This document shows positions 1 through 12,700 of a stretch of 64,000 nt of DNA, one piece after another. The DNA is from Vitis vinifera (taxonomy: Eukaryota; Streptophyta; Magnoliopsida; Vitales; Vitaceae), in assembly GCF_030704535.1 (NCBI RefSeq), contig NC_081817.1, forward strand, positions 3,115,001 through 3,179,000, given 5' to 3'. Position 1 is the stretch's first letter. Each line of letters starts with the position of its first letter. The notes beneath the pieces are model-generated. The model saw only the letters and a program-made list of their open reading frames with translations, did not search any database and was not told where the DNA came from. A program made the translations under genes and the position numbers.

Positions 1-3000
1 AAAACGGAATGGTCTGATGTACTGCGAAGCATGCCAAACTCCTGAACAACAGAACTAAAACGGCTAAACCATGCTCGAGGAGATTGTTTCAAGCCATATA
101 GAGAACGGCGTAACCTGCACACTAAACCAGACTCCCCCTGAGCAACAAAACCAGGTGGTTGCTCCATATAAACTTCCTCAGCAAGATCCCCATGAAGGAA
201 AGCATTTTAAATATCTAACTGATAAAAAGGCCAAGAACGCATAGCAACCATGGAGAGCAATAGACGAACAGAAGCTATCTTGGCAACAGGAGAGAAAGCA
301 TCACCATAATCAGAACCATAAACCTGAGTATAGCCTTTAGCAACTAAGCGGGCCTTAAGGCGATCAACCTGACCATCAGGGTCAACCTTAACTGTGTAAA
401 CCCAACGGCAACCAACTGTAGATTTACCATAGGGTAAAACAACAAGATCCCAAGTGCCATTGGAGTGTAAAGCAGTCATTTCATCTACCATTACTTGTCG
501 TCAGCCTAGATGGGAAAGAGCCTTAATGGTGCTCTTGGGAAGAGAAACAGAAGATATAGTAGAAACAAATGCAGAATAGGGTGAAGATAATCGATAGTAA
601 CTCAAAAAATTGTAAATGGGATGAGGATTACGAGTAGATCGATTACCTTTCCGAAAAGCAATGGGTAAGTCAGCAGAAGGAGGCAGAGCGGGCAGGAGAA
701 GCTGAAAGGATAGGAAGTGAGTCAGCAGATACCTCGGCCAAAGAAGGAGGAACAGCGACATGAGAACGGCGATGATAAACTTGAAGTGGGGGAGAAGGCA
801 CTGCATCAGGTGGGGAGATAATGGGAAGGGGTAAGACTTCAGAAACATGAAGAGACTCAGAGGTGGAGAAAAACGGTGAGTCCTCAAAGAAAGTGACATC
901 AGCGGAGAGAAAGTAGCGATGAGTCTCAGAGGAATAACAACGATAACCCTTTTGAAATCTAAAATATCCCAAGAAGATGCATTTTGTGGCTCTGGCAGAA
1001 AGTTTGTCCTGTCCAGGAGTGAGAATATGAACAAAGCAAGTACAACCAAAAACACGAGGAATAAGGAAATAAAGTGGTTGGTCAGGGAAAAGAAGGGAAT
1101 GAGGAATCTGATCGTGTAATACAGATGAGGGCATACGATTAATCAAATAACATGCTGTAAGAACAGCGTCCCCCCAAAAACGAAAAGGAACATGACTATG
1201 GAGAGGGAGAGTACAAGATGTCGATTCTTACGTTCAACTACCCCATTTTGTTGAGGAGTATGAGCACAAGAAGACTGATGAATGATCCCATGTTGGGACA
1301 TAAATGAAGTAAATGGTGCAGAAAAATATTCCCTGGCATTGTCACTGTGCAACACACGAATAGAAATATTGAACTGGGTTTGGATTTCAGCATAAAATTT
1401 CTGGAAAATAGAGAATAACTCAGCTTGATTTTTCATTAAAAATAACCAAGTACATCGAGAATAGTCATCAATGAAAGTGACAAAATACTAAAATCCTAAA
1501 GTAGACGCGGTCCGACAAGGACCCCAAATATCAGTGTGGACAAGTTCAAAAGGAGACTTTGCCCGATTATTCAAACGCTTTGGGAACGAGACACGAGTAT
1601 GTTTCCCAAGCTGACGGACTCACATGCAAGCGACGACAAAGATAAAAAACTAGGGACCATTTTCTGGAACTTGGATAGACTAGGGTGGCCCAGGCGACTG
1701 TGGATGAGGAGGGGAGCATCAGTGGAAATGCAAACTGCAGGAGTTGAAGGCGAGGTGAGGTGATAGAGGCCTTGAGACTCACGTCCTATGCCAATCATCT
1801 TCCCCGTACTCCGGTCTTGCAAGGTCACAAATTTATCAGAGAAAGTGATAGAACAGTTAAGAGTGCGAGTTATTTTGCTGATGGAAATAAGATTAAAAGG
1901 ACACTCAGGGGCATAAAGGACAGAATGGAAAGGTAGGGAAGGGAGAGGATGAGTGAAACCAAAACCTTTAGCCATAATTTGGGAACCATTAGCTAAAGTA
2001 ACAGTAGGTAAGGCAAAGGTAGTAGTAATAGAAGAGAAAAGATCCTTATTACCAGATGTGTGATCAAAAGCGCCAGAATCTAGAATCCAAGGTCCAAGAG
2101 AAGATGTGTGGGTAAGACAAGCAGAAGCATTACCAGTCTGGGCAACAGAAGCAACAGAAGCTGATTTGGTGGCCTGATAGCGGAAATAGTCATCATACTC
2201 ACTGTCAGTGAGGGAAATACCCTGATCATGAGTGTGGCCAAGCTTATTGCAATAAGTGCGGATGTTGGCCTCTACCTCGGTTACCACTGCATCCTCCTCG
2301 AAAGTTAGTTTGAGAAACTAACATAGAAGAATCTGAAGTGTTATCAGATGACAAAGTCTGAGTGGAGGAGATACGGAGGAGGCGAGCAAACACATCATCC
2401 AAGGATGGAACGGAGGAACTGCCAAGAATCTGATCGCGGACGGTCTCGAGATCTGGACGGAGGCCAATAAGCGTAAGAACCATGAAGAACTTGTCAATCT
2501 GTGTTCGTTGATTCCCAACATCAATAGTAAGAGGCATCACGATCAAGAATTCCTCCTTAAGAGAGGCAATCTGGCCAATATAAGTAGATAAATCCATGTC
2601 TTGTTGTCTGACATTGACAATAGAAGAAGCCACCTTATAAAGACGTTGGATATCATTCGTGTATAGCTCTTTCACCTGATTCCAAAATTTAAAGCATGTT
2701 TTGTAGGCCCGAAGATGAAACAGAATCTTAGGATCAACTGATTGTCATAACACACTACATAACTGTGCATCTATCTTCCTCCATTGTACTCTGTCAACCT
2801 CAGGGATATCCGTCTCTTGCGTAACAAGGTGATCCTCATAACCTTGACCCATAAACCAAAGCTCCACAGAGGAAGAACAGGACAAATAATTTTCACTGCC
2901 AACCAATTTCTCCGAAGTAATCATAGGAGATCCAGATATGATAGAGGAAAAAGTGGAACTTTTAGTAGCCATATCTACTTATCTGGAGAACGAAATATGT

Positions 3001-3596
3001 TTGGATCGAAGAGAGCCTTAATACGGCTTCAGATCGCGGCTGAAAGAAGAAATAGTAAAGAAAAACAAATGTGGCACTACTGGAAGGGTAGAAGAACACT
3101 TCCTAGACATGTGCAGGGCTTAGGGTGGAGAGGAAGTCACCAAAGGTCACCGGAAAGGCTGTTTAGAGGGCCGACGGAGACAAAAAACCCTAAAAAATGC
3201 ACTTTCAGGGCTCGGATGACACAAGCAAAGATGGAGGGTGAAGCAGTGGCCGGAAAGTGCTCCACGCGCCCTCATGCGCCGGCGTGTGAGATTCAGGTCG
3301 CCGGCAAAGAGACGCGCATGGCCAGCGCGTGGCTGAGATTCTTCCTCCGGTGCTTTGAGAAAACTTGAAGATCTCCTCCTTGCGCACCTGATGGTATGGT
3401 CGGTGTCGGAAAAGGACTTCGCCGGAAAATGTCGCCGGAAAATTCGCCGGCGGTGAGGGTTTTCTGACTGCGATACGGTCGATCGGAAAGCTTTAGGAGA
3501 TGGGAAGGGTGACCGGAATGAAACACGGTCACTGAAAGATTCCCCATAATGGATTCACGGATAAACCGGAAATAATTAGGGTTTTTTTCTCCCTAA

Positions 3597-3608
3597 GCTC
3601 TAATACCA
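3597..3608 (-). promoter_or_regulatory. Primer-binding site, initiator tRNA-Met type
   Basis: On the minus strand the 12 bases read TGGTATTAGAGC, one mismatch from the common plant copia site complementary to initiator tRNA-Met. They abut the LTR, which fixes both the orientation of the element and the inner LTR boundary. Confidence 0.85.
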
Positions 3609-3777
3609 TGTGAAAAGATAGAAAAAAGAGAATCCCTAATTATTGTTATTGAAAAACTGTAAAGAATACATATTAGACTTGGGCATATATATACATGTTA
3701 GTGGGACCCACAATACAATAAGGAAAGAAAAGGAAAAGGAAAAGTAAATAACCTAAATAACTGTACACTATCTAACA
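3609..3777 (-). repeat. 5' LTR of the copia element (169 bp)
   Basis: Read on the minus strand, this segment begins TGTTAGATAGTG and ends in CA directly before the primer-binding site. It contains the run TATATATATG (near 3690) that may be part of its promoter. The length fits the short LTRs of some copia families. The right flank on the plus strand is CTCTT (3778-3782), the expected target duplication. Its partner would be beyond the left edge. Confidence 0.85.
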
Positions 3778-4305
3778 CTCTTTGGGAACTGAACAACACT
3801 TCTTGAATCTAGAGCACTATATAGAGATTTGACAAAAAAAAATCCCGTCCTTAGTCTCTTTCCACAGCACCCTATCTTCCAAATTAGGATTAAGCCTCCT
3901 TGTATTGTCACAAGTAACCTTTCCACCTCCTCCACCTCCCAATCATTGAAAGACCTAGAGAACCTAGGGCTCCAACCCCCTTCCTCTCCCGATGAGTCCC
4001 ACAACTCCACTAACCAGGCCTCTTTAGAAGCCGCTAAGGCATACAAAGAGAGGAAAGAATCACAAAGAGCAAAGTTCCCACACCATTTGTCTTTCCAAAA
4101 TTTCACTCTTCTACCATCCCCCACAGAAAATACAACTTTGTTTTGCAAAAGAGACCCTTCCTTCTTGATTTCCTTCCAAAATCCTACACCAAACCCCTCC
4201 CTCACTTCCCTAGTACACCATCCCCCTTCTTCCTCCCCAAACTTCCTACTAATAACATGCTTTCAGAACAAGGATATCCTCATTGTACCCATAAGCCCAT
4301 AACAT
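3778..4305 (-). mobile_element. LINE (L1-type) fragment, zf-RVT region, interrupted by the copia LTR
   Basis: The minus-strand frame reads K-H-V-I-S-R-K-F-G-E-E-E-G-G-W, then G-F-G-V-G-F-W-K-E-I, V-G-D-G-R-R-V-K-F-W-K-D, and S-V-K-type residues before V-Q-F-P-K. This is the region between the reverse transcriptase and the zinc-binding domain of plant L1 elements. The frame is cut at F-P-K exactly where the copia LTR begins (3777/3778), so the copia element landed in an existing LINE. A frame break or stop occurs near 4260. The LINE 5' limit is unclear and is placed at about 4305. The missing 3' part should lie beyond the left window edge. Confidence 0.8.
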
Positions 4306-4885
4306 CAACCGTAGGAGGCAGAACCAAAACAAAGGGAAATGTAATGGATAACTCGGAGAGATAGGGGAAGACTTCATTAGTAGTTCTTGGGAACCGAACT
4401 AAAGTTTTTCTACACTGCAAACTACCAGGAGAAAATGATACACTTCTCAATACCATTGAATGTGAGAGGGCTTAGAGAGTGGTAGAATATGTGTGCATCT
4501 TACAGAACACCAATACTGTCCCAATTCCTAGGAAAATAATACTTGCCTGAATTACTTCTCTGAAGGACATAATTGAAATGCCATGTAATTTGTTACAGAA
4601 CAGAATCACCCAATGCACTGTATCTTGCCAAACAAACAATTCTACAAAGTACAAACATAAAATCATTCTGTTTCCATGGTTGGTTTCTCCATGGGAATCA
4701 TACAAAACTGCAGGGTTTATAAGTCGTAACATTAATTCTAATTAGTTGGGTTTTGGGTTATGGGTTTTGGATTTTCATCAAACAGCCAAACACCCTCGAA
4801 TCCTTCAAATCATCCAAACGCACAAATAAATAAAATCTTTTACAAAATCAAAAACAGTTAAACCCCATTAAAAAGAGAGCCATAC
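4306..4885. other. Intron remainder without recognised feature
   Basis: This stretch lies between the LINE fragment and the third coding exon of the minus-strand gene at 4886-5321. Short open frames exist (for example 4732-4472, minus) but show no family features. It is most simply the start of intron 3 of that gene. Confidence 0.5.
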
Positions 4886-5321
4886 CACATTATGCAAATC
4901 ATTGTCAGGTACCCAAATGTACGGCTTCCCTCTCTTGACCATGTAATTAACCTTCGAAGAGTAGATGTCCGCCTTGCTAAAACAACAAAAACATATACAA
5001 TTTTGAAAACAATCAGCTGCCCAATACACAGTCTTTTACATATAAATTAAAACCGAGGTTTATACAAGTAACTTCAGTATCACGAAAAATCACAAACAAC
5101 CCAGATATTTGAATAAGGTGCACCTTCCTTTGGCGTCGGCTTTGATGGTGTTGAGTCTACCTTGCCAATTGGACGCCAATATATTCTGCGAGCATTCAAC
5201 TCAAAAATATCAGAACATCCTGTAAATGAATAAGAGCCAACCATCTATATGCTCTGTTCTCGACTATAGAGACCTTGCATCTCTCAGCTGCTGTTAAGAT
5301 CGATGCTTTGTTGCCTTTCAT
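4886..5321 (-). CDS. Conserved plant protein, possibly FMN-binding split-barrel type; first three coding exons only
   Basis: Three minus-strand exons splice cleanly: 5321-5274 (ATG, 48 nt, phase 0), 5185-5124 (62 nt) and 4976-4886 (91 nt), with GT donors at 5273, 5123 and 4885 and AG acceptors at 5186 and 4977. The 67-residue product starts M-K-G-N-K-A-S-I-L and contains N-W-Q-G-R-L-N-T-I-K and K-P-Y-I-W-V-P-D-N-D-L-H-N-V. I associate this pattern with plant proteins of the pyridoxamine-5'-phosphate oxidase-like (FMN-binding split barrel) group, but this is recall and uncertain. The gene is incomplete. The next exon is not seen down to position 1, and the intron after 4886 holds the LINE and copia insertions. 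Either the intron is long and the rest lies to the left, or the gene is truncated. Confidence 0.62.
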
Positions 5322-6723
5322 ATTGCAGTCCAAATGCTCGATGAAATTAGTATGAGAGAACTGCGCTTTGATTGGGTGATGGAGCTATTCTGGAGATCCC
5401 TCAGGACTTTTGAGTTGTCACTGTGAGTCTGTGAGCGGCCTTCTCGTTTTTCCCATCTTGAGAAAGCGCAGCTAGACGTTGTCGTTCCCTCAGGGCGGGC
5501 GCAGCTTGCTTCAACGGAAGTGTTTCTTTAAAATTAAATATATATATTTAAGAAAAAACCAACAAAGAAAATATAAAGAAAAGAAAAATAGAAGTAAAAA
5601 AAAGAATAAAAATAGAAAATAAATTCAAAAATGTATAAATTATTTTTATATTATTTCGCTTATTTTAATTCTTTGGTACAAAATGAAATCATTTGAAAAT
5701 AAATAAATTTTCAATTAATTTTTATTATATTTGATTTTTTAAAATATTATATATAATACAATCAAATATTAAAAAAATATTTTATTTTTTTCTTTTTTAA
5801 TTATTTTTTGAGAACCAAACATCATCTACAACAAATAATAACTTTGAAATAATTTAAAAAATAATAAAATTTTTATGTTGGTAAGAAAACAATGATCATT
5901 AATAAGCCTTCATCCTTTTTAGCTTTTTTTTTCCCTAAAAGTCCTCACTTGTATTTAGAAATAATTTTTTTTAATATTGAAAAACATTTATATCCAAAAA
6001 AATATATTTAATAATAGTAAATTACATCAAGATAATAATAATAATAATAATATAAATGCATAAATATATGAAGAATTAATTAAATAAATTAGTTAAAAGA
6101 CAATCATATAGGCTATATAATTTTTTATAAATAAAAATACAAGAAATACAAAATAAATAAAAAATGATATATAATATTTAATAAGATAAATAAGTATTCA
6201 ACTCTTGTAAAAAAATAATAAATATATAAATAAATGAAGAATTTATTAAATATGAAACATTATTTTTTAATTAAATTGTGATAATTTTTTTAAAGAACAA
6301 GTTCGTATTTTTTAGAAATAGAAGAAAAATAAAGACCCCTTCCTCACTTTTCTTGTTTACGGTTAGCATCGACCCTTCGTTTGATTTTGTGGGTTTGCTT
6401 TACAATTCGTATTCCATTCTTTGGACTTGATTCTTACTTCTGTGTTTCTTAATCTCGGGGCCCACCATTTGATTTCATCAGACCTTCATCCTAGCTGTCG
6501 ATTGTGTCGTTTCTTTGGAAATTTAAAGTACGTTCTATAATGCTTATAAAAAGTATTTTTAGCATAAAAAAAATTATTTATAAAAAAAATATTTGAAATA
6601 TTTAACATTTTAATAAAATAAAGCTGGGAATATCGGCCGTACTTGCAGCGGTCTAAGCAGCCAGGGCACTGAGGAGTAATCGTCTTGCTCGCTCAGATCC
6701 AGACGTGTCCGTACAATTCCGCC
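5322..6723. promoter_or_regulatory. Divergent intergenic region between two head-to-head genes
   Basis: This 1.4 kb separates the ATG at 5321 (minus) from the ATG at 6724 (plus), so it must hold both promoters and 5' UTRs. The flanks (5322-5520 and 6340-6720) are mixed in composition. The core (about 5530-6340) is very AT-rich with runs of A, T and ATA repeats, and may include MITE debris (a sequence ending GAACCAAACATC near 5811-5823). No discrete core promoter can be named with confidence. Confidence 0.5.
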
Positions 6724-9700
6724 ATGGACTCTCTGCGGAGCTCTTCCTCCTTCTTCGACAGAGAGAAACACGTCGTTTTCTTGCAGATGATGAATCAGCT
6801 CTTGCCTTCAGATTACCAGGGCCAAGAGATCAATCGCCTCACTCTCGCCTACTTCGCCATCTCTGGCCTTCACATCTTAGGTGCGCTAGATGAGGTAAGC
6901 ACCCTACTCTTCCCCGATTTACACTCTTCTCTCCTTTTTTCGGTTGGCTGCCGGGATAATTTTGGAAAATAAAAGAAACTCAAGTTTTGGTCCTTGATTT
7001 ATGCTGTTTTGGTGCGAGGAATTTTCGTGATTAGAAATGCGTATACTTTTGGATTTGAACTAAGGTTCTAGAAACCCCGAGCTTCACTTAAAGGAAATAA
7101 TTTCGAATTCCACAGAATTGAGATTCTGAATGAAATTCAATTCTACGCAGCCATAGTCCGGATGTCATGTTTGTAACTTCGTATCTTCTGTCAATGTGCA
7201 TCATTACTTTTTTCTGGAAAACGATATAATGTGTTGGGTAGGCATCCAAAAATTTGGATTCAGACAGAATTAAAAGGAGAGGAAAATGCTAAAAACAATT
7301 TAGAGAAAAGAATGATTCTCAACATTTTCCCCAGAATTTATGAAGAACAGGCAAAAGGAAAGGAAAATGGCGAATAAGGATCTGGGGGAAATAAAATTAA
7401 AATGCTAAGCTAGGCAAATTAACATGTCATATTGAATTTACTATAAACTTCAAAGCTTCACTATTTCAGCAATGACAGTTGACGATCATCTCCATTACCA
7501 TCAATTTAATTTCATCCTCTCTTTTTTTGAACTTTTTATTTTCCTAGCTCGGTCTGACACAGTTTGAGTAATAGGTTGACAAGGAGGAAGTTTCCAGTTG
7601 GGTTTTGTCCTTGCAAGCTCATCCAAGAAATGAAGCTGAACTGAACAATGGCAAGCAATTTTTCACTGAGAAATCAACAGTTTTAATTTTTTTGGTTGGC
7701 AAACACTATATCTGTCTATTGTAGAATCATCAAATGAATATTTGGGTTGCTGCAGGACAATTCTTTGGGTTCCATGGTTCCAGATCTTCTCAATTTCCTC
7801 GGGATGATAAAGGGGTATGACTGGAGAACATGTTATGTTCTAATTATGTCCTTTCTAACTCACTTTTTCTCGAGGAAGCGTTTTGATTTAGGCAACATAA
7901 CTTACAAATTTTGTGTATCATTCCTTGATAAAACTTTCCTGCTTAATCTGCATGTAGGTATTGATTCACAATGGCAGTCACTTGGCAAGCACATACTGTG
8001 CCCTAGCCATACTAAAGATTGTTGGCTACAACTTCTCATGTATTAACTCTAAATCAATATTGACATCAATGAGAAACCTTCAACAGCCTGATGGGAGGTA
8101 TGCTTTTGCAGTTCTTGTTCTTGGACCTCTACCTCTTTCTGAAAATCAAAAATCACTGTAAATTTCTGGAATGAGTGTATAATTGATTTTTCCCTTCTTC
8201 TAAATAATAGCCATTTGAATCATGGAATTAAATATGTAGTTTTACTTGTTGACTTGGGCATATAGTCTAGGCAGTATACATAGTTTAATTTTAGACATAG
8301 ACCCTAATGACATCCTGTGTTGGCATGGTTGTTAATGAACTCTGATATTATAGTTACTCATTGAATAGCAAACTTTTAAGGAATGTGAAATTCTAGTTAT
8401 CTTTTCAGCCTAGTCCTCCTCCTACATCCACCCACCCACACACGCCTTTGTATCTTCTTTTTGATTGATCAGTTACATTCTATAGGCAACATCTGCTTCA
8501 GTCTTTGATGATAAACCAAAGGTGAAAATTTTTACTGTTAGTCATGTTTTCGTTGTTAATATTTACTAAGATTTTGTTTTTGTTTCTAGGTTTTCTAAAA
8601 TCGCATTCCATATGTTTTGTCCAGTCTTCTTTGTCCTTAAGAATTTTGATGCTTAGTAACTCTCCACAATTGGGGGGAAAAAATCAAATTTAGTATTTAC
8701 TGTTTCTATAATCTTGTCTATAAAGACTATGCCCAAAAGTAAACAACACATGTAATAGAATCCTGTGCTTTACTTAGCTACCCAATTCACTGTTCCTAGG
8801 TTTGCTGAAATTATATTCTGTATGTTGTATCCAAATCAGATCAACTTGTCTCTCTTTTAACTATACTCCTAGTCATCTAGATGTCCTTGATCATGACAAT
8901 ATATCTGAAGTCCATTGTGTTTTCTGTAACTTGCCACACTATATCATGATATATTATTAAGGTCATTAAAAGCCATATGGAGCTCTCTAAACCTTTCCAT
9001 TAGTCAGCAATATATTTCATGGTTGATCTCCCTGGCCTTGTTATTGGACTGATTCTCCAACTTATTTTTCCTTCTGTTGGTGGCAGTTTTATGCCCACCC
9101 ATGTTGGGGCAGAGACAGATCTCAGATTTGTATTTTGTGCTGGTAAGGAAAAAAAATGCCATGGGTGTGCCATTACACTCTTTAAATTTTTAGATGCTCT
9201 TCAATGAATCAGTTTAGCTACTCATTGTATCAGCTGCCATATGTTCTATGCTGGAGAACTGGAGTGGTATGGACAAGGAGAAAGCAAAGGAATATATATT
9301 GAATTGCCAGGTCTGTAAAACAAGCGCACTGCTATTGTGTGACGTTCTAGCATGCTGCCATCCTTTGCAATTAAAGCTAGCAATCAGACTATATGTCTTT
9401 CGTTTAATGATATCAGTTTATATTTGATTAAAAATGTTGTTGTTTTCTTTCAGTCATATGATGGTGGCTTTGGGTTGATTCCTGGTTCAGAATCCCACGG
9501 TGAGTGGATAGGAATTCTGTATTGTTGTGTGATCTGTCTTCTCTGTTCTGTGCATGTACAGGTGGCTAATTGATATTTTGCAACTTCTACCTTTATTAAT
9601 TCTGTAATTTGCGATATGATGTTTTAGATTTTTTTTTTTTTTATCAAAAAAAAAAAAAAAAGGTTTGAGATCCACTGTTCTTTTTTGTGTTCTACGATCT

Positions 9701-12700
9701 AACTGATGGAGATACTTTCTTGTTGCACATTTGCATGCTAACATTCAATCTTATTTTAACAACAGGTTTGTAGGGCAAGATTTGATGGACTGGCGTAAGT
9801 TGCATTAGTTAGAAATGATACAAATGATTATTTATCTGGGTTATTTTGCTGTGATATGAAGATATAAGTAGTTGGGTTATAAGGTCCATTGTGAATGGTT
9901 TCTGAGCTGTGGCTTGGTTCTCTCTTGAAGGAGTGTATTGGGTCCTCCCCAGTTCAGTTAGAGAGGTATTGCTTAGCTGACACGGAACTTTTGTAGGTGC
10001 CCAGTGTAAGATGGTTTGGATGCTAATTCTGTTATGGCTGTTCTGAACTGTCTGGCAAGAGCACAATCCAAAAAAAAAAAAAGCACAATACCAAGATTTT
10101 TTATGGGGTGGAATGTAGTGGTCTAATTGTGAAAAATGGTCTCTTAAGGACCTTGTTTGTGTGGTCCAATGAGAGGTTTCTCCCTTCCTCTCCTTCTTTA
10201 TTGGATTTTGTTGACAGATTGGGCATCAATTAGATGTTGCTGGGGTTGGGTTTCCTTTTTATTTTCTGTGTGTGATTCACATACATCATGTTTACATGAG
10301 AGCATCCCATTTTTCTTTGGCACCTTTATGAATACATTTTCTATTTTTCACCTATAAAAGAAAACCTAAAAAGGGATGGTTGGGATTGATGTAGGACAAC
10401 CCTAGGATGGTTGTCTACACTCAAAATAGGTGGATTAGGGTTTTTATTTTTAGGGTGTAAGGAGAGAAATAAGGAATAAAGTTTATGGTAAAGAAAAAAT
10501 AAAATAAATAAATAGAGAGAAAGAAGAAACAATGAAGAAAAGATGGAAACCTTAGAGTCTCACTACGGTCTTCTAGGAGTCTCACCTAGAAGAAAATTAA
10601 TGGAGTCTCACCATTGAGGATTGCAACACTTGCAATGAGAAAAACATAGTATTATTAATATCAATCGATTCATTCCCTTGATTTATATCGATTAGCTTTA
10701 TTTATAGGTTTCTCTAAGAAATCCAAAGTCTATTAGGATTCTAATAACCTATTATGACTCTAATTCTTATTATAACATCCAAACTCTATAAGGACTGTGA
10801 TAAACTATTATGACTCAAATTTTAATTATGTTATAACCTAACTAACTAATCCTAATTTAACTCCAACAAATACTAATCCTAATTTAATTTTCATTAATAT
10901 TAATTCTCCTTAAAGTTTATTTGTCTTCCCTTTCTTCCTTGAATAGACTTTAAAAGACTTTTCCCCATCAGGGATATTGCCCATTTTGTAAGCTTTCCTT
11001 TTAATATTTTCTTCTATTAAACTGTTACCAAATATGCAAAACGACTACTCTGGGACATTGCAAGGGAAATCATATGAATAAGGTTGCATGAGTTTATACC
11101 CAGGGTATTGCTAAAATTTTGAAATGGATGATATGATGTTTCTTTTTCTTTTTGGTGGATGTGATATGTTCAATTGAATAGGACGTATGCTTGCAGTCCA
11201 GTAGTCCCAAAATTTGTGAATAAATGGTATAGCTGCTACATAATACAGAATTTTAAGCATCCGTGTGATAACCACTGAAGTCAGAGTAAGAGCAGTGATC
11301 TCTTAATACATCTTAATGTAGACCATATAAGGCATACCTGTTGCATCTGTACCTTTTATTGGTAATTTAAAGAAAAATTAACTTAAACAGGATTTGTCTA
11401 TATCAGGGAAACAAAATTTTCCTCATCTTGTGTTGGTAATCTCTATCGCCTGCTTGAACTTACATATTATAATCACACATCTTTGCTATTTTTAATCCTT
11501 GATGGTTTCTCTACTTATCGTATTGCTTAATTAGTTAATAATTATCATTTGTTCATGATAATAAATTTATGTGATAAAAAAATTCCTTTTTCATGATAAT
11601 AAAATTAGGTGACAACAAAATATATTCCTTTATTATAATTTCTAGTCCAGTTGATACATTTTTGCTCCATATTTTCCTTAACCCATTTTATTCCCTTTGT
11701 ATTTACTACCCTTGCTGTTCCATATTGTAGTAGGGCAAATATAGCAAAAGTGTAATAAATATAGGCCTAGCCTTTCCGAAAATGTCAAATGCCATATGTA
11801 ACTTTTCATGACTTCAAAATTTCGTTCAATAACAAAAAAGATTGACGTCTTACATATATGAATATATTCACATGGCACCAAAACACTTGCAAAATAATAA
11901 CATATTTATTTGTTAGTTCTTGGGTTCGATTGCTCAAGGCTTCCCCAAGGCCTACTCCAACCTTTAATTGGGTTAGAATTTCTCTTCCCAAGCTTGCTTT
12001 CTTCAGGTTGGACACAAGTTGGATTCAACCTGTTTCTCATACTCACCTAGGATTGGCAATTTAATAAGGAGTGAAGTTGCGAGTTTCTACTCTTAAAGCA
12101 TAGTTTCCATTGACATGAATTAGCATTTTCTTTCTTTCCTGTCCCACCCTTCTCCCCTCTCTCCTCTTTTCTCCCTCTTCACACTCGTCTTGAAGCAATC
12201 ACCAATTCCAGTCAGTTCTTGGTGGATCTTTGTCAGAGCATTTTTATATTGTTTTTTACTTACCGAAAGGTACAAAAAGGCATCTGCATAAACTGGCTTA
12301 GAAAGGTAGCTGCATAAATTTGCTCCATATATAGTTTCCTTAATTTTGAGCTGAATTGTCTCTCCTGATATTTACCAACAGTATTTGTTTTAGTGGCACA
12401 GGTGGTGGAACTTACTGTGCTGTTGCATCTCTCCAACTGATGGGATTCATTGAACATGATATTTTGTCTAAAAGCTCATCATCTTCCATAATAAACGTGC
12501 CACTGTTGCTAGATTGGAGCTTGCAGGTGTATTTTTCTTATCTAATCTCCTATTAGAATGACCCTGAAGCCACATGCCTTCAATTTTTAGACAACAGATA
12601 GACATAATTGCTGTCCAAAACCAAACAGAAACTGCAAAATGAGTAAATACTTTTGAAACAATTTGCTTTCTGAGCATCCAGTTCATGTTGGATATAGTTT

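Larger units (their letters stand above)
1..3777 (-). mobile_element. Ty1/copia retrotransposon, 5' two thirds, degenerate
   Basis: A minus-strand copia-type element runs from its 5' LTR (3777-3609) leftward off the window. In order it shows a gag start (2972-2745), more gag (2675-2244), a Cys/His region with Y-C-N-K near 2250, an aspartic protease with W-I-L-D-S-G (Asp codon about 2080-2078), a GAG-pre-integrase patch with H-S-R-L-G-H-P, an integrase core with H-S-D-N and P-Q-Q-N-G (1436-1143), the integrase C-terminus (1146-670), and the N-terminal part of reverse transcriptase with C-R-W-V-Y and A-R-L-V-A-K-G (491-1). The rest of RT, RNase H and the 3' LTR lie outside. It cannot make a polyprotein. 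Frames change near 2287, 1146 and 690. In-frame stops include a TGA just upstream of 491 and a stop in the L-D-I-x-N-A-F-L-H motif near 207. The order PR-INT-RT is diagnostic of copia. Confidence 0.93.
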
